Below are positions 8,013 through 15,316 of a DNA stretch of 18,888 nt, in pieces. The translations under genes were made by a program, and so were the position numbers. This DNA comes from Flavobacteriia bacterium (GTDB lineage: Bacteria > Bacteroidota > Bacteroidia > Flavobacteriales > Schleiferiaceae): assembly GCA_949516455.1 (NCBI GenBank), contig CATILC010000081.1, positions 1-18,888 of the forward strand, given 5' to 3'. The notes under the pieces were generated by a model. It had not been told where the DNA came from. It made no database searches and saw only the letters and a program-made list of their open reading frames with translations. Every line of letters begins with the position of its first letter. The first letter of the stretch is position 1.

Positions 8013-8020
8013 TAAAGATA
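8013..8020 (-). promoter_or_regulatory. Putative -7 promoter element of the T9SS operon
   Basis: In the 125-base gap before porP the minus strand reads TATCTTTA, one mismatch from TAnnTTTG. It is placed to start transcription about 35 bases before the porP ATG. No clear TTG at the -33 position was found. It is the best promoter candidate for porP-gldK-gldL-gldM-gldN. Confidence 0.4.
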
Positions 8021-8040
8021 GGTAAAATGGCTTTTTGAAA

Positions 8041-8070
8041 GGGTTTTGAACCATGGACTCTTGAAAACCC
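8041..8070 (-). terminator. Possible weak terminator hairpin after the arginase-like gene
   Basis: GGGTTTT at 8041-8047 and AAAACCC at 8064-8070 form a perfect 7-bp stem with a 16-base loop containing CCATGG. On the minus strand it is followed by TTTC rather than a full T-run, and the stem is A+T-rich. It lies 28 bases after the arginase-like gene and before the putative T9SS promoter, where a transcript boundary would make sense. Confidence 0.3.
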
Positions 8071-8097
8071 AATGTTAAAATGCGGGTAATCCTTTGC

Positions 8098-9276
8098 TCA
8101 CAAACCCTTGCGGTACGCCCCCCACCACCTGTCTGGAATCTCGTCTGCGCAGGCTTTGTCGTAGTCTTCCTGCGTACAGGGAACCAAGACTTCCATGGCC
8201 GAACGGCCGTCCGGTCGAGCCTGAACAGGCACCTCCATCCACCATCTCCCGCTAACTGGGCTTTTGTAAAAGATCAACTCCTGCTCGCCATCGTTCATCA
8301 ATACCGAGAAGCGACCATAGGAGCGGATCTTGGATGCAGGGTACTCTCCTGTCCGGGCCGCATAACCTTCCATGAAATACCACAGGACTTGCGCTGCCAA
8401 CATGGGCGTTATCCTGTTCTTGCTTCCCTCGCTGCACGCCATTCCAAATAGCCCGAAACTGCTCACTTTGTCGCTGATTCCTGAATAACGCGACAAGGAA
8501 CAGATCTCATCTTCCGAGAAGCCGTTTGGGCCTGGATGGGCCACTTTGACACCCCCGCTTGCCTTTACAGAACTCAGGTCCATGCTTACCAGATCGCTGT
8601 CGCGCAAGTACGGCTCGCACAAAGCCACATCTGCGCGTAACCTGCCCAGTCGGATCAGATCGAAATGCATCTTTTCCATCAAGGTCTTTTCTTCTTGATG
8701 AATGAAGCAGGTCTGATAACCAAGGCTGGCAAAATTGAATAAGCGGTAGGGTTTTTTCAGGATGATGTGGCTCAGGTAATTGAATTCGTTCAGCGGCATT
8801 TCCGATTGACGTCCCAGGTCGAAACGGCTGTCCACAGCGGCAATATTGACCGTCTGATCGGGCAGATCGTATGCCCGGTACATCGCATAAGTGAGGTCTT
8901 GGCTGCCCCCGATAACAAGAGGAAGAACCTTGAACTTGAACAGTTCAACGAGGATCTCCTTCAGTGCTGCGTACGTATCCTCTCTTTGCTCCCCAGCGTA
9001 CAAAGTACCCAGATCGACGACGCGGAATGGCCAGTCTCCAGGGTATAGATCGTACAGCTCCCTTCGGATGCTGTCGATGGCCATCGCCTGCTCTGCAGCA
9101 CCTACTCGGCCCCGATCCTCGCAAACACCCAGTATACATAGATGGGCTTCTTCCCAATCGGGCATGCCCGCCAATTCATCGTGGACTTCGATCCAAGAAC
9201 CGATCCGGTCGGATCCCTCTTCCCTGTGCGACTCGACCAGGGAAGAAGGAACAGGGGCAAGGATCTCTTCAAGCAC
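8098..9276 (-). CDS. Arginase/formimidoylglutamase-fold protein lacking the metal ligands
   Basis: The 392-residue product belongs to the ureohydrolase (arginase/agmatinase/formimidoylglutamase) superfamily and would usually be labelled formimidoylglutamase. The fold landmarks are present, but the Mn-binding motifs are changed: GGxH is GGSQD (123-127), DAHxD is DSRFD (149-153), and SxDxDxxDP is SMDLSSVKA (231-239). Both metal histidines and the second aspartate of the last motif are therefore missing, so hydrolase activity is unlikely. Residues after about 320 form an extra C-terminal region rich in W, Y and R. I recall closely similar degenerate proteins in other Bacteroidota. The start is GTG, directly abutting the topA stop, so the two are probably cotranscribed and translationally coupled. 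It has no signal peptide. It lies upstream of the T9SS operon on the same strand. Confidence 0.85.
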   Translation of the reverse strand: MLEEILAPVPSSLVESHREEGSDRIGSWIEVHDELAGMPDWEEAHLCILGVCEDRGRVGAAEQAMAIDSIRRELYDLYPGDWPFRVVDLGTLYAGEQREDTYAALKEILVELFKFKVLPLVIGGSQDLTYAMYRAYDLPDQTVNIAAVDSRFDLGRQSEMPLNEFNYLSHIILKKPYRLFNFASLGYQTCFIHQEEKTLMEKMHFDLIRLGRLRADVALCEPYLRDSDLVSMDLSSVKASGGVKVAHPGPNGFSEDEICSLSRYSGISDKVSSFGLFGMACSEGSKNRITPMLAAQVLWYFMEGYAARTGEYPASKIRSYGRFSVLMNDGEQELIFYKSPVSGRWWMEVPVQARPDGRSAMEVLVPCTQEDYDKACADEIPDRWWGAYRKGL

Positions 9277-11586
9277 TTATTTCTTTTTTTTCTTGGTTGC
9301 TCTTTTCTTGGGCTGATTCTTCATGATCTCCTCGCATGCCGCCCGGTCCAATGTCTTGGGGTCGACGTCCTTCGGAATCTTGTAATTGGTCTTTCCAGAC
9401 CTGATGTAGGGTCCGTAACGGCCATTCAACACCTCGATGGTCGGTTCGTCCTCAAAGACCGCAATGAATTTATTTCTGTCTGCTTCCCATTTTTCCTCCA
9501 ATAGTTCAGCAGCACGCTCAAGGGTCACCGTGTGTGGATCATCACCTTCATTGGCCCGCAAAGAGGCATAGGTCTTTCCGTGCTGAACATATGGTCCAAA
9601 GCGACCGATGGCGGCCTTGACGATTTGTTCTTTATAGGTACCCAATTCTCTGGGAAGGGCAAAGAGTTCGAGTGCTTCTTCCAAGGTGATCGAATCGAGC
9701 ATCTGCCCTTTCAACAGGCTCGCAAAACGAGGCTTCTCCTCTGACTCGGTTTCCCCAAGCTGCACCACTGGTCCGTAACGAGCGATCTTGGCGAATACTT
9801 TTTTACCCGTTTTAGGATCTGTTCCCAGCTCGCGCTCTCCTTTGGCAAAATCCGCCGTTTCCTTGACATCCTCGATGATCGGATGAAAATCACCGTAGAA
9901 AACGTCGAGTAATTCTTTCCATTCCCTGCTGCCTGATGCGATGGCATCAAAGTCCGATTCCATTCGGGCGGTAAACTGATAGTCAAGCACCTCTTTGAAG
10001 TGTTCCACCAGAAAGTCATTGACCACCATCCCGATATTGGTTGGCATCAATTTGCCCTTGTCCGCCCCTGTGGTCTCGGTCAGATCGAAGGCTTGGATCT
10101 GTTCAGCAGCCAGTTTGATCTGTCTGTATTTTCGCTGCAGACCTTCCAGATCGGATTTTTCAGCATACTCCCTTCGCATGATGGTGGAGATGGTCGGAGC
10201 GTAAGTGGAAGGACGGCCAATGCCCAGTTCCTCCAGTTTTTTGACCAGACTCGCTTCTGTAAATCGTGCAGGCGGACGACTGAAACGCTCGGTAGCCTCG
10301 ACTTCCTTTCGGTCCAAGGCCTGTCCCACACTCATTGCGGGAAGAACGCCTTTCTCCTCGGCGTCGAGTTCATCATCTGTGCCTTCCAGATAGACCTTGA
10401 GAAATCCCTCAAATTTGATGACCTCGCCCTTGGCAATGAATTGAGCAGCATCTGGCGCTGGAATGTGAACTGTGGTGCGCTCAAGTTGGGCCTCGCTCAT
10501 TTGTGAGGCAATGGTGCGTTTCCAGATCAGGTCGTACAGTTTTGCCTGACGCACATCTCCCTCGATGCTGTGGCGCTCCATATAGGAGGGGCGGATGGCC
10601 TCATGCGCCTCCTGTGCACCTTTTGCTTTGCTCTTGAACCTTCTGCTCTTGCTGTATTCCGATCCATAGAAACTACTGATCTCCTGTTCAGCCGCTTGTA
10701 TCGCCTGCTCCGAAAGATTCACACTGTCCGTTCTCATGTAGGTGATCAGACCCGCCTCGTAGAGTTTCTGTGCCACCTGCATCGTCTGGGCCACCGAAAA
10801 TCCAAGCTTGCGGCTGGCTTCCTGTTGCAGCGTTGAAGTGGTGAAAGGCGGTGCCGGGCTTCTCTTGGCGGGTTTGGTCTCCAAGTCGCCGACTTTAGAG
10901 TCTGCACTTTTCAACTTGTTGAGGAAAGCAGTGGCCTCCTCTTCGGTTTTGAAGCGGTGGTTCAGTTCAGCTTTGAACGAACGGCCTTCTGTTTCAAACA
11001 AAGCCACTACTCTAAAGGCCGATTCTGGGGTAAAGGCCGTGATCTCCCGCTCTCTTTCCACCAACAGGCGTACAGCCACAGATTGGACACGCCCTGCGGA
11101 AAGTCCGCGCTTCACTTTTCTCCACAATACCGGGCTGAGCTCATAGCCGACCAAACGATCCAGGACCCGCCGAGCCTGTTGGGCATCCACCAAATTCTGA
11201 TCGATCCTTCTTGGATTTTCTACAGCACGAAGGATGGCGTTCTTGGTGATCTCGTGAAAGACGATGCGGTTCGTCTGCAGGGGATCGAGGCTCAGCGCTT
11301 TGGCCAGGTGCCAGGCGATCGCCTCTCCTTCGCGGTCCTCATCCGATGCGAGCCAGACTATATCTGCGTCCTTGCAGAGCTTTTTCAGCTTGGCCACGAC
11401 TTCCTTTTTCTCTTTGGACACCTCGTACTGCGGCTCAAATCCGTTGTCTATATCTACCCCCATTCCCTTGGAGACCAGATCGCGGATGTGGCCATAACTC
11501 GATTCAACTTTGAAGTCTTTGCCCAGGATGGACGCAATGGTCTTGGCCTTGGCAGGGGACTCAACAATGACGAGGTTTTTGGACAT
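9277..11586 (-). CDS. topA: DNA topoisomerase I (type IA)
   Basis: TopA relaxes negatively supercoiled DNA by transient single-strand breakage. The 769-residue product starts MSKNLVIVESPAKAKTI, the canonical Toprim start. The acidic cluster SDEDREGEAIAWH lies at about 81-93 and the catalytic tyrosine is Tyr283 in GLITYMRTDS. In place of the C-terminal zinc fingers of E. coli TopA there are three related GR(Y/F)GP-type repeats (ARYGPVVQ, GRFGPYVQ, GRYGPYIR), as common in Bacteroidota, and the protein ends in a lysine-rich tail (KKRATKKKKK). I chose the ATG at 11586; an open frame continues to 11661 but the added residues have no family match. It is divergent from miaB across 126 bases. Confidence 0.96.
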   Translation of the reverse strand: MSKNLVIVESPAKAKTIASILGKDFKVESSYGHIRDLVSKGMGVDIDNGFEPQYEVSKEKKEVVAKLKKLCKDADIVWLASDEDREGEAIAWHLAKALSLDPLQTNRIVFHEITKNAILRAVENPRRIDQNLVDAQQARRVLDRLVGYELSPVLWRKVKRGLSAGRVQSVAVRLLVEREREITAFTPESAFRVVALFETEGRSFKAELNHRFKTEEEATAFLNKLKSADSKVGDLETKPAKRSPAPPFTTSTLQQEASRKLGFSVAQTMQVAQKLYEAGLITYMRTDSVNLSEQAIQAAEQEISSFYGSEYSKSRRFKSKAKGAQEAHEAIRPSYMERHSIEGDVRQAKLYDLIWKRTIASQMSEAQLERTTVHIPAPDAAQFIAKGEVIKFEGFLKVYLEGTDDELDAEEKGVLPAMSVGQALDRKEVEATERFSRPPARFTEASLVKKLEELGIGRPSTYAPTISTIMRREYAEKSDLEGLQRKYRQIKLAAEQIQAFDLTETTGADKGKLMPTNIGMVVNDFLVEHFKEVLDYQFTARMESDFDAIASGSREWKELLDVFYGDFHPIIEDVKETADFAKGERELGTDPKTGKKVFAKIARYGPVVQLGETESEEKPRFASLLKGQMLDSITLEEALELFALPRELGTYKEQIVKAAIGRFGPYVQHGKTYASLRANEGDDPHTVTLERAAELLEEKWEADRNKFIAVFEDEPTIEVLNGRYGPYIRSGKTNYKIPKDVDPKTLDRAACEEIMKNQPKKRATKKKKK

Positions 11587-11606
11587 GGCAGGCAAAATTT
11601 CGGCTG

Positions 11607-11634
11607 CAAAATAAACCCAAAAGGCAACGAACAA
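11607..11634 (-). promoter_or_regulatory. Putative topA promoter
   Basis: The minus strand has TTG (11632-11634), an 18-base spacer, and TATTTTG (11607-11613). This is close to TTG-N19-TAnnTTTG, one base short in both the spacer and the -7 element. It would start transcription about 14 bases before the topA ATG. Confidence 0.35.
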
Positions 11635-11662
11635 GTTTGTCCAAAAAGCGTCACCTGTCAAA

Positions 11663-11692
11663 TTGTCAGCAAAAGCAGAGGTTGTAATTTCG
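11663..11692 (+). promoter_or_regulatory. Putative promoter of the miaB-secG operon
   Basis: TTG at 11663-11665, a spacer of exactly 19 bases, and TAATTTCG at 11685-11692 match the Bacteroidota housekeeping promoter TTG-N19-TAnnTTTG with one mismatch. The predicted start leaves a short leader of about 14 bases before the miaB ATG. Confidence 0.55.
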
Positions 11693-11701
11693 CCATTTCC
11701 T

Positions 11702-11706
11702 AAGGA
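11702..11706 (+). promoter_or_regulatory. Shine-Dalgarno-like site of miaB
   Basis: AAGGA lies six bases before the miaB ATG at 11713. A purine-rich site of this strength is unusual in this window, where most genes have A-rich leaders only. Confidence 0.4.
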
Positions 11707-11712
11707 AATAAT

Positions 11713-13167
11713 ATGGAAACCCTGGACAAATCGTCATTGCCATTGGCCGAAGAGCGGCAAGGAGAAGTGCTGAGAAAAGGATCGGGCGCCCAAGAAGGCG
11801 ATAAAAGGCTGTACATCGAAAGTTACGGCTGCCAGATGAACTTCAGCGACAGTGAGATCGTTGCTTCGATTCTTTCAGGTGCCGGTTATGCAACCACCCG
11901 CGATCTGGAAGAAGCCGACCTGGTGCTTCTCAACACCTGTTCCATACGCGACAAAGCCGAGCAAACGGTTCGAAAGAGACTGCAGTTCTTCAATCGGGTA
12001 AAGGACAAAAAACCCGAACTCACGGTCGGTGTGCTCGGCTGCATGGCCGAAAGGCTCAAGGATCAGTTGCTTGACGAAGAGAAACTCGTCGACCTGGTGG
12101 TGGGTCCTGATGCATACAGGGAACTGCCCCAACTGCTGGAAGAGATCGGAGGCGGTCAGAAAGCCGTGAATGTACTCTTGTCCAAAGAAGAGACCTATGG
12201 AGATCTCCAACCTGTTCGATTGGGCGGGAACGGTGTTACGGCCTTCATTTCGATCACCCGGGGCTGCGACAATATGTGCACCTTCTGCGTGGTGCCCTTC
12301 ACCCGAGGTAGGGAACGCAGCCGGAAGCCGGAGACGATCGTTCAGGAAGCACAGGACCTTTGGGCCGCGGGCTACAAAGAGATCACTTTGCTTGGACAAA
12401 ATGTAGACAGCTATCTGTGGTATGGCGGAGGACCTAAAAAGGATTTTGCCAAAGCCAGTGAGGCAGCGAGGGCAACGGCGGTGGATTTTGCCCAGTTGCT
12501 CGAACGCGTGGCCCTTGCTGTGCCGGAGATGCGCATCCGCTTTTCAACGAGCAATCCTCAGGACATGAGCGATTCAGTACTTCACGCCATCGCCCGACAC
12601 AAGAACATCTGCAACTACATTCACCTTCCTGTCCAATCGGGCAGTTCCCGCATCCTGAAGGAAATGAACCGCGGACACGACCGCGAAGAATACTTCGCAC
12701 TGATCGATCGCATCCGTCGCATCATCCCGGACTGCGGCTTGAGCCAGGACATGATCGCAGGTTTCCCGACAGAAACCGAGGACGAACACAAGGAAACACT
12801 GAGCCTCATGGAATATGTCCGCTACCACTTTGGCTTTATGTTCTTTTATTCGGAACGGCCCAATACCTATGCGGCCCGGAACAAGAAAGATGACATCCCA
12901 CTCGAGGTCAAGAAGAGGCGGCTCAATGAGATCATCGATCTGCAGCAGAAGCATTCTCTGGAGCGAAACAAGGAACAGATCGGCAAGGTGCAGGAAGTAC
13001 TCATTGAAGGTTCTTCGAAGAGGTCGGAAGAGCACTGGTTCGGAAGGAACCCGCAGAACACGGTCGTCGTCTTTCCAAAGAATGGGGAACGCCCAGGGGA
13101 CTTGGTGCAGGTTCGGGTAGATAAATGCACTGCAGCCACCCTCTTGGGAGAAAAGATCGGCGCTTGA
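11713..13167 (+). CDS. miaB: tRNA-2-methylthio-N6-dimethylallyladenosine synthase MiaB
   Basis: MiaB is a radical-SAM methylthiotransferase that converts i6A37 to ms2i6A37 in tRNAs. All three domains are present in 484 residues. The N-terminal UPF0004 domain carries Cys40 (YGCQMN), Cys76 (NTCSIRDKAEQ) and Cys110 (GCMAERLK) for the auxiliary 4Fe-4S cluster. The radical-SAM core has the CxxxCxxC motif at 185-192 (RGCDNMCTFCVVPFTRGRE). A C-terminal TRAM domain ends in LLGEKIGA. The first 30 residues are a poorly conserved lead before RLYIESYGC. A stretch after DSYLWYGGGPKKDF looks like the insert seen in Bacteroidota MiaB. It is the first gene of a six-gene operon; its TGA stop overlaps a TTG start of the next gene. 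Confidence 0.97.
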   Translation: METLDKSSLPLAEERQGEVLRKGSGAQEGDKRLYIESYGCQMNFSDSEIVASILSGAGYATTRDLEEADLVLLNTCSIRDKAEQTVRKRLQFFNRVKDKKPELTVGVLGCMAERLKDQLLDEEKLVDLVVGPDAYRELPQLLEEIGGGQKAVNVLLSKEETYGDLQPVRLGGNGVTAFISITRGCDNMCTFCVVPFTRGRERSRKPETIVQEAQDLWAAGYKEITLLGQNVDSYLWYGGGPKKDFAKASEAARATAVDFAQLLERVALAVPEMRIRFSTSNPQDMSDSVLHAIARHKNICNYIHLPVQSGSSRILKEMNRGHDREEYFALIDRIRRIIPDCGLSQDMIAGFPTETEDEHKETLSLMEYVRYHFGFMFFYSERPNTYAARNKKDDIPLEVKKRRLNEIIDLQQKHSLERNKEQIGKVQEVLIEGSSKRSEEHWFGRNPQNTVVVFPKNGERPGDLVQVRVDKCTAATLLGEKIGA

Positions 13168-13568
13168 AAAATTGGGTCATCTTATGCCTGGCATGCATCA
13201 GCAGCCTTGCCCTTTCGGCGCAAAGCAAAGTGGGCGACCGATGGGTGGACAACGAACTGGAATGGGTGGTTCTGAGCCAATCTGTGCGCAACCGGGGAAC
13301 ACTTGAACTGTGCATCGGGAACAAGGTGGAGAACAGATGCGTGGAAAATGTATTCACTGCTTTTGAGATCCGTGTGTACGATTCGGCAGGAAAGGAGATA
13401 TGGAATGGTTTATGGAAAGGGGATAAGAAATCCATTCGCTTCCGCAAGGCGCTTCCCGATGCGGCACGACTGGAGATCAAGGCGACCCGGAGTTTTGTCA
13501 TCAACTGGATGACGGGCAACCGGATCCATCAAGACAAAGCATTGGAATTGAGTTACCCCATCCCATGA
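13164..13568 (+). CDS. Small secreted protein of unknown function
   Basis: I do not recognise a family. The 134-residue product begins with a Sec signal peptide (hydrophobic run WVILCLACISSLALSAQ, cut probable after SAQ near residue 19), leaving about 115 exported residues. These are rich in beta-prone segments, with two cysteines (ELCIG and NRCVENV) that could form a disulfide, and resemble a small beta-sandwich. The most likely start is TTG at 13164, overlapping the miaB stop as TTGA and placing the signal peptide at the N-terminus. GTG or ATG codons further upstream would put charged residues before it. The gene overlaps the next one as ATGA, so it is translated as part of the operon. No metal or catalytic motif is visible. 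Confidence 0.72.
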   Translation: MKNWVILCLACISSLALSAQSKVGDRWVDNELEWVVLSQSVRNRGTLELCIGNKVENRCVENVFTAFEIRVYDSAGKEIWNGLWKGDKKSIRFRKALPDAARLEIKATRSFVINWMTGNRIHQDKALELSYPIP

Positions 13569-14821
13569 CATTACAGAACATCAAACTGCGCTTCGGTATC
13601 ATTGGCAATGCACCCCAACTCAACAGGGCCATAGAAAAAGCCATGCACGTCGCTCCCACCGACATCAGTGTGTTGGTCACCGGTGAAAGCGGGGTTGGAA
13701 AAGAGAGCATCCCACGGATCATCCACAGCCTGTCGCACCGCAAGCATCGCTCGTTCATCGCAGTGAATTGCGGCGCCATTCCGGAAGGGACGATCGACTC
13801 CGAACTCTTTGGACATGAAAAGGGCGCCTTCACGGGGGCCACAGGGACCCGGAAGGGCTATTTCGAAGAAGCAGACGGAGGAACCATCTTTCTCGATGAA
13901 GTAGGTGAATTGCCCTTGTCCACACAGGTTCGCCTGCTCCGGGTGCTTGAAACAGGTGAATTCATCAAAGTGGGCAGCAGCAAGATCCAAAAGACCGACG
14001 TCCGGATCGTGGCCGCAACCAACCTCGAGATGCGCACGGCCATTCGTGAAAACAAATTCCGGGAAGACCTTTACTACCGACTCAATACAGTGGAGATCGC
14101 CCTGCCGCCTCTGAGGGAACGAGCAGGTGACATCCATTTGATCTTCCGAAAATTCGCAGCCGACTTCTCAGAACGCTACAACAGACCCCCCATCCGACTC
14201 GAACAGGATGCCGTTGAACTCCTGCAGCGCTACAGGTGGCCGGGAAATATTCGACAGCTGAGAAATCTCGCAGAACAGCTGAGCGTAGTGGAAAGCGACA
14301 AGCAACTGGATCGAAGCAGCCTGATCGGCTATCTGCCCGAAATGGGAAAGCTGGATCTGCCCATGGCGCATCCAGGGAAAAGTGATAAAGCAGAGAGCGA
14401 TTTCGCGACAGAACGCGAGATCCTCTACAAGATCCTTTTCGACATGCGCAACGACCTCAATGACCTGAAAGACCTGACGCGAAAGGTCATGCAATCAGGC
14501 GTCAGCAGGGATTTTGAACAAGAAAATGCAAGCCTGATCACAAAGGTCTATGAAGACCGTCCAGTGACCACAGAACCTGCCCGGCTCATCTCCGAAACAG
14601 CCTCTGAGAGCGAGCCTGAACTCCATGAGGAGACCTACACCTTGGATATTGAGGCCACACCGGAAGACGAAAGCCTGTCTCTTCAGGACAAAGAGCTTGA
14701 GATGATCAAAAAGGCCCTTGAGCGGCATACGGGAAAGGGCAAACGAAAGAAGGCGGCCGAAGAACTCGGAATTTCAGAGCGTACCTTGTATCGCAAGATC
14801 AAACAATACGATCTCGGATGA
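13565..14821 (+). CDS. Sigma-54 enhancer-binding protein lacking a sensor domain
   Basis: This 418-residue AAA+ activator should remodel RNA polymerase-sigma-54. It has Walker A GESGVGKE (40-47), the sigma-54-contacting loop GAFTGA (87-92), Walker B GGTIFLDE (105-112), an arginine-finger region around FREDLYYRLN (165-174), WPGNIRQLRNL (225-235), and a Fis-type helix-turn-helix at about 392-416 (KKAAEELGISERTLYRKI). There is no receiver, GAF or PAS domain; the AAA+ module begins within the first 12 residues. A long linker (about 262-375) between AAA+ and DNA-binding parts contains a predicted helical stretch and then an acidic segment, and could be a regulatory site. It is coupled to its neighbours by ATGA overlaps on both sides. 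From memory, a similar gene often sits between miaB and lptE in Bacteroidota. Its target promoters are unknown. Confidence 0.93.
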   Translation: MTLQNIKLRFGIIGNAPQLNRAIEKAMHVAPTDISVLVTGESGVGKESIPRIIHSLSHRKHRSFIAVNCGAIPEGTIDSELFGHEKGAFTGATGTRKGYFEEADGGTIFLDEVGELPLSTQVRLLRVLETGEFIKVGSSKIQKTDVRIVAATNLEMRTAIRENKFREDLYYRLNTVEIALPPLRERAGDIHLIFRKFAADFSERYNRPPIRLEQDAVELLQRYRWPGNIRQLRNLAEQLSVVESDKQLDRSSLIGYLPEMGKLDLPMAHPGKSDKAESDFATEREILYKILFDMRNDLNDLKDLTRKVMQSGVSRDFEQENASLITKVYEDRPVTTEPARLISETASESEPELHEETYTLDIEATPEDESLSLQDKELEMIKKALERHTGKGKRKKAAEELGISERTLYRKIKQYDLG

Positions 14822-15309
14822 AAAAATGGATTTCATTGCTTATTCTCTCTGCTTTTGCGTGTACGGGTGGCTACACCTTCACGGGAGGAGATGTGGGCGA
14901 TGCCAAGACCATTAGTGTCGCTAATTTTCCAAATTATGCGGAACTGTTTCAACCCAACCTCAGTCTGACACTGACCGAGGCCATCCGAGACATCTTCGTA
15001 CAACAAACCCGTCTGGAACTGACATCGAGAGACGGGGATCTTCAGCTGGAAGGAGAGATCACCGATTACCGGGTAGAACCAGTGAATGCGCAAGCAAACG
15101 CTACTGTTGCCCAAAACAGACTCACGATCAAGGTGAAGGTGCGCTTCACGAACACTTTGGACGATACCAAGGACTACGACAAGCAATTCTCCCGTTACCG
15201 AGACTTCGATGCCAGTCAAAATTTATCGGACGTGGAGGAAACACTGATCGAAGAGATCAATCAGGAACTGGCGGAGAACATTCTAAATGCAGCGATCGCC
15301 AACTGGTAG
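14818..15309 (+). CDS. lptE: LptE-family outer-membrane lipoprotein
   Basis: LptE plugs the LptD barrel and assists insertion of lipopolysaccharide into the outer membrane. The 163-residue product resembles the Bacteroidota LptE form. A short hydrophobic leader ends in ACTGGYTFTGG, with Cys15 as probable lipidation site (lipobox SAFAC is not ideal). It is followed by KTISVANFPNYAELFQPNLS, GDLQLEGEITDY, QNRLTIKVKVRFTN and the C-terminal ILNAAIANW. The length is normal. It overlaps the sigma-54 activator gene by four bases (ATGA). The TPR gene starts seven bases after its stop, so it sits within the miaB-secG operon. Confidence 0.88.
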   Translation: MKKWISLLILSAFACTGGYTFTGGDVGDAKTISVANFPNYAELFQPNLSLTLTEAIRDIFVQQTRLELTSRDGDLQLEGEITDYRVEPVNAQANATVAQNRLTIKVKVRFTNTLDDTKDYDKQFSRYRDFDASQNLSDVEETLIEEINQELAENILNAAIANW

Positions 15310-15316
15310 TAATGTG

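Noticed and set aside
7973..8097. Possible small RNA or riboswitch upstream of porP.
   Set aside because: Only a weak hairpin and a promoter-like box are visible in 125 bases; no recognised riboswitch features or second structured element.
8080..8451. 123-codon plus-strand open frame opposite the end of the arginase-like gene.
   Set aside because: It is antisense to a conserved protein, has a biased composition, and no domain or leader supports it.
11587..11661. Upstream in-frame extension of topA by 25 codons.
   Set aside because: The ATG at 11586 gives the canonical MSKNLVIVESPAKA start, and the extension overlaps the putative topA promoter.
10957..11703. 248-codon open frame on the plus strand opposite topA.
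   Set aside because: It lies antisense to the conserved Toprim and core region of topA; the translated product shows no family features.
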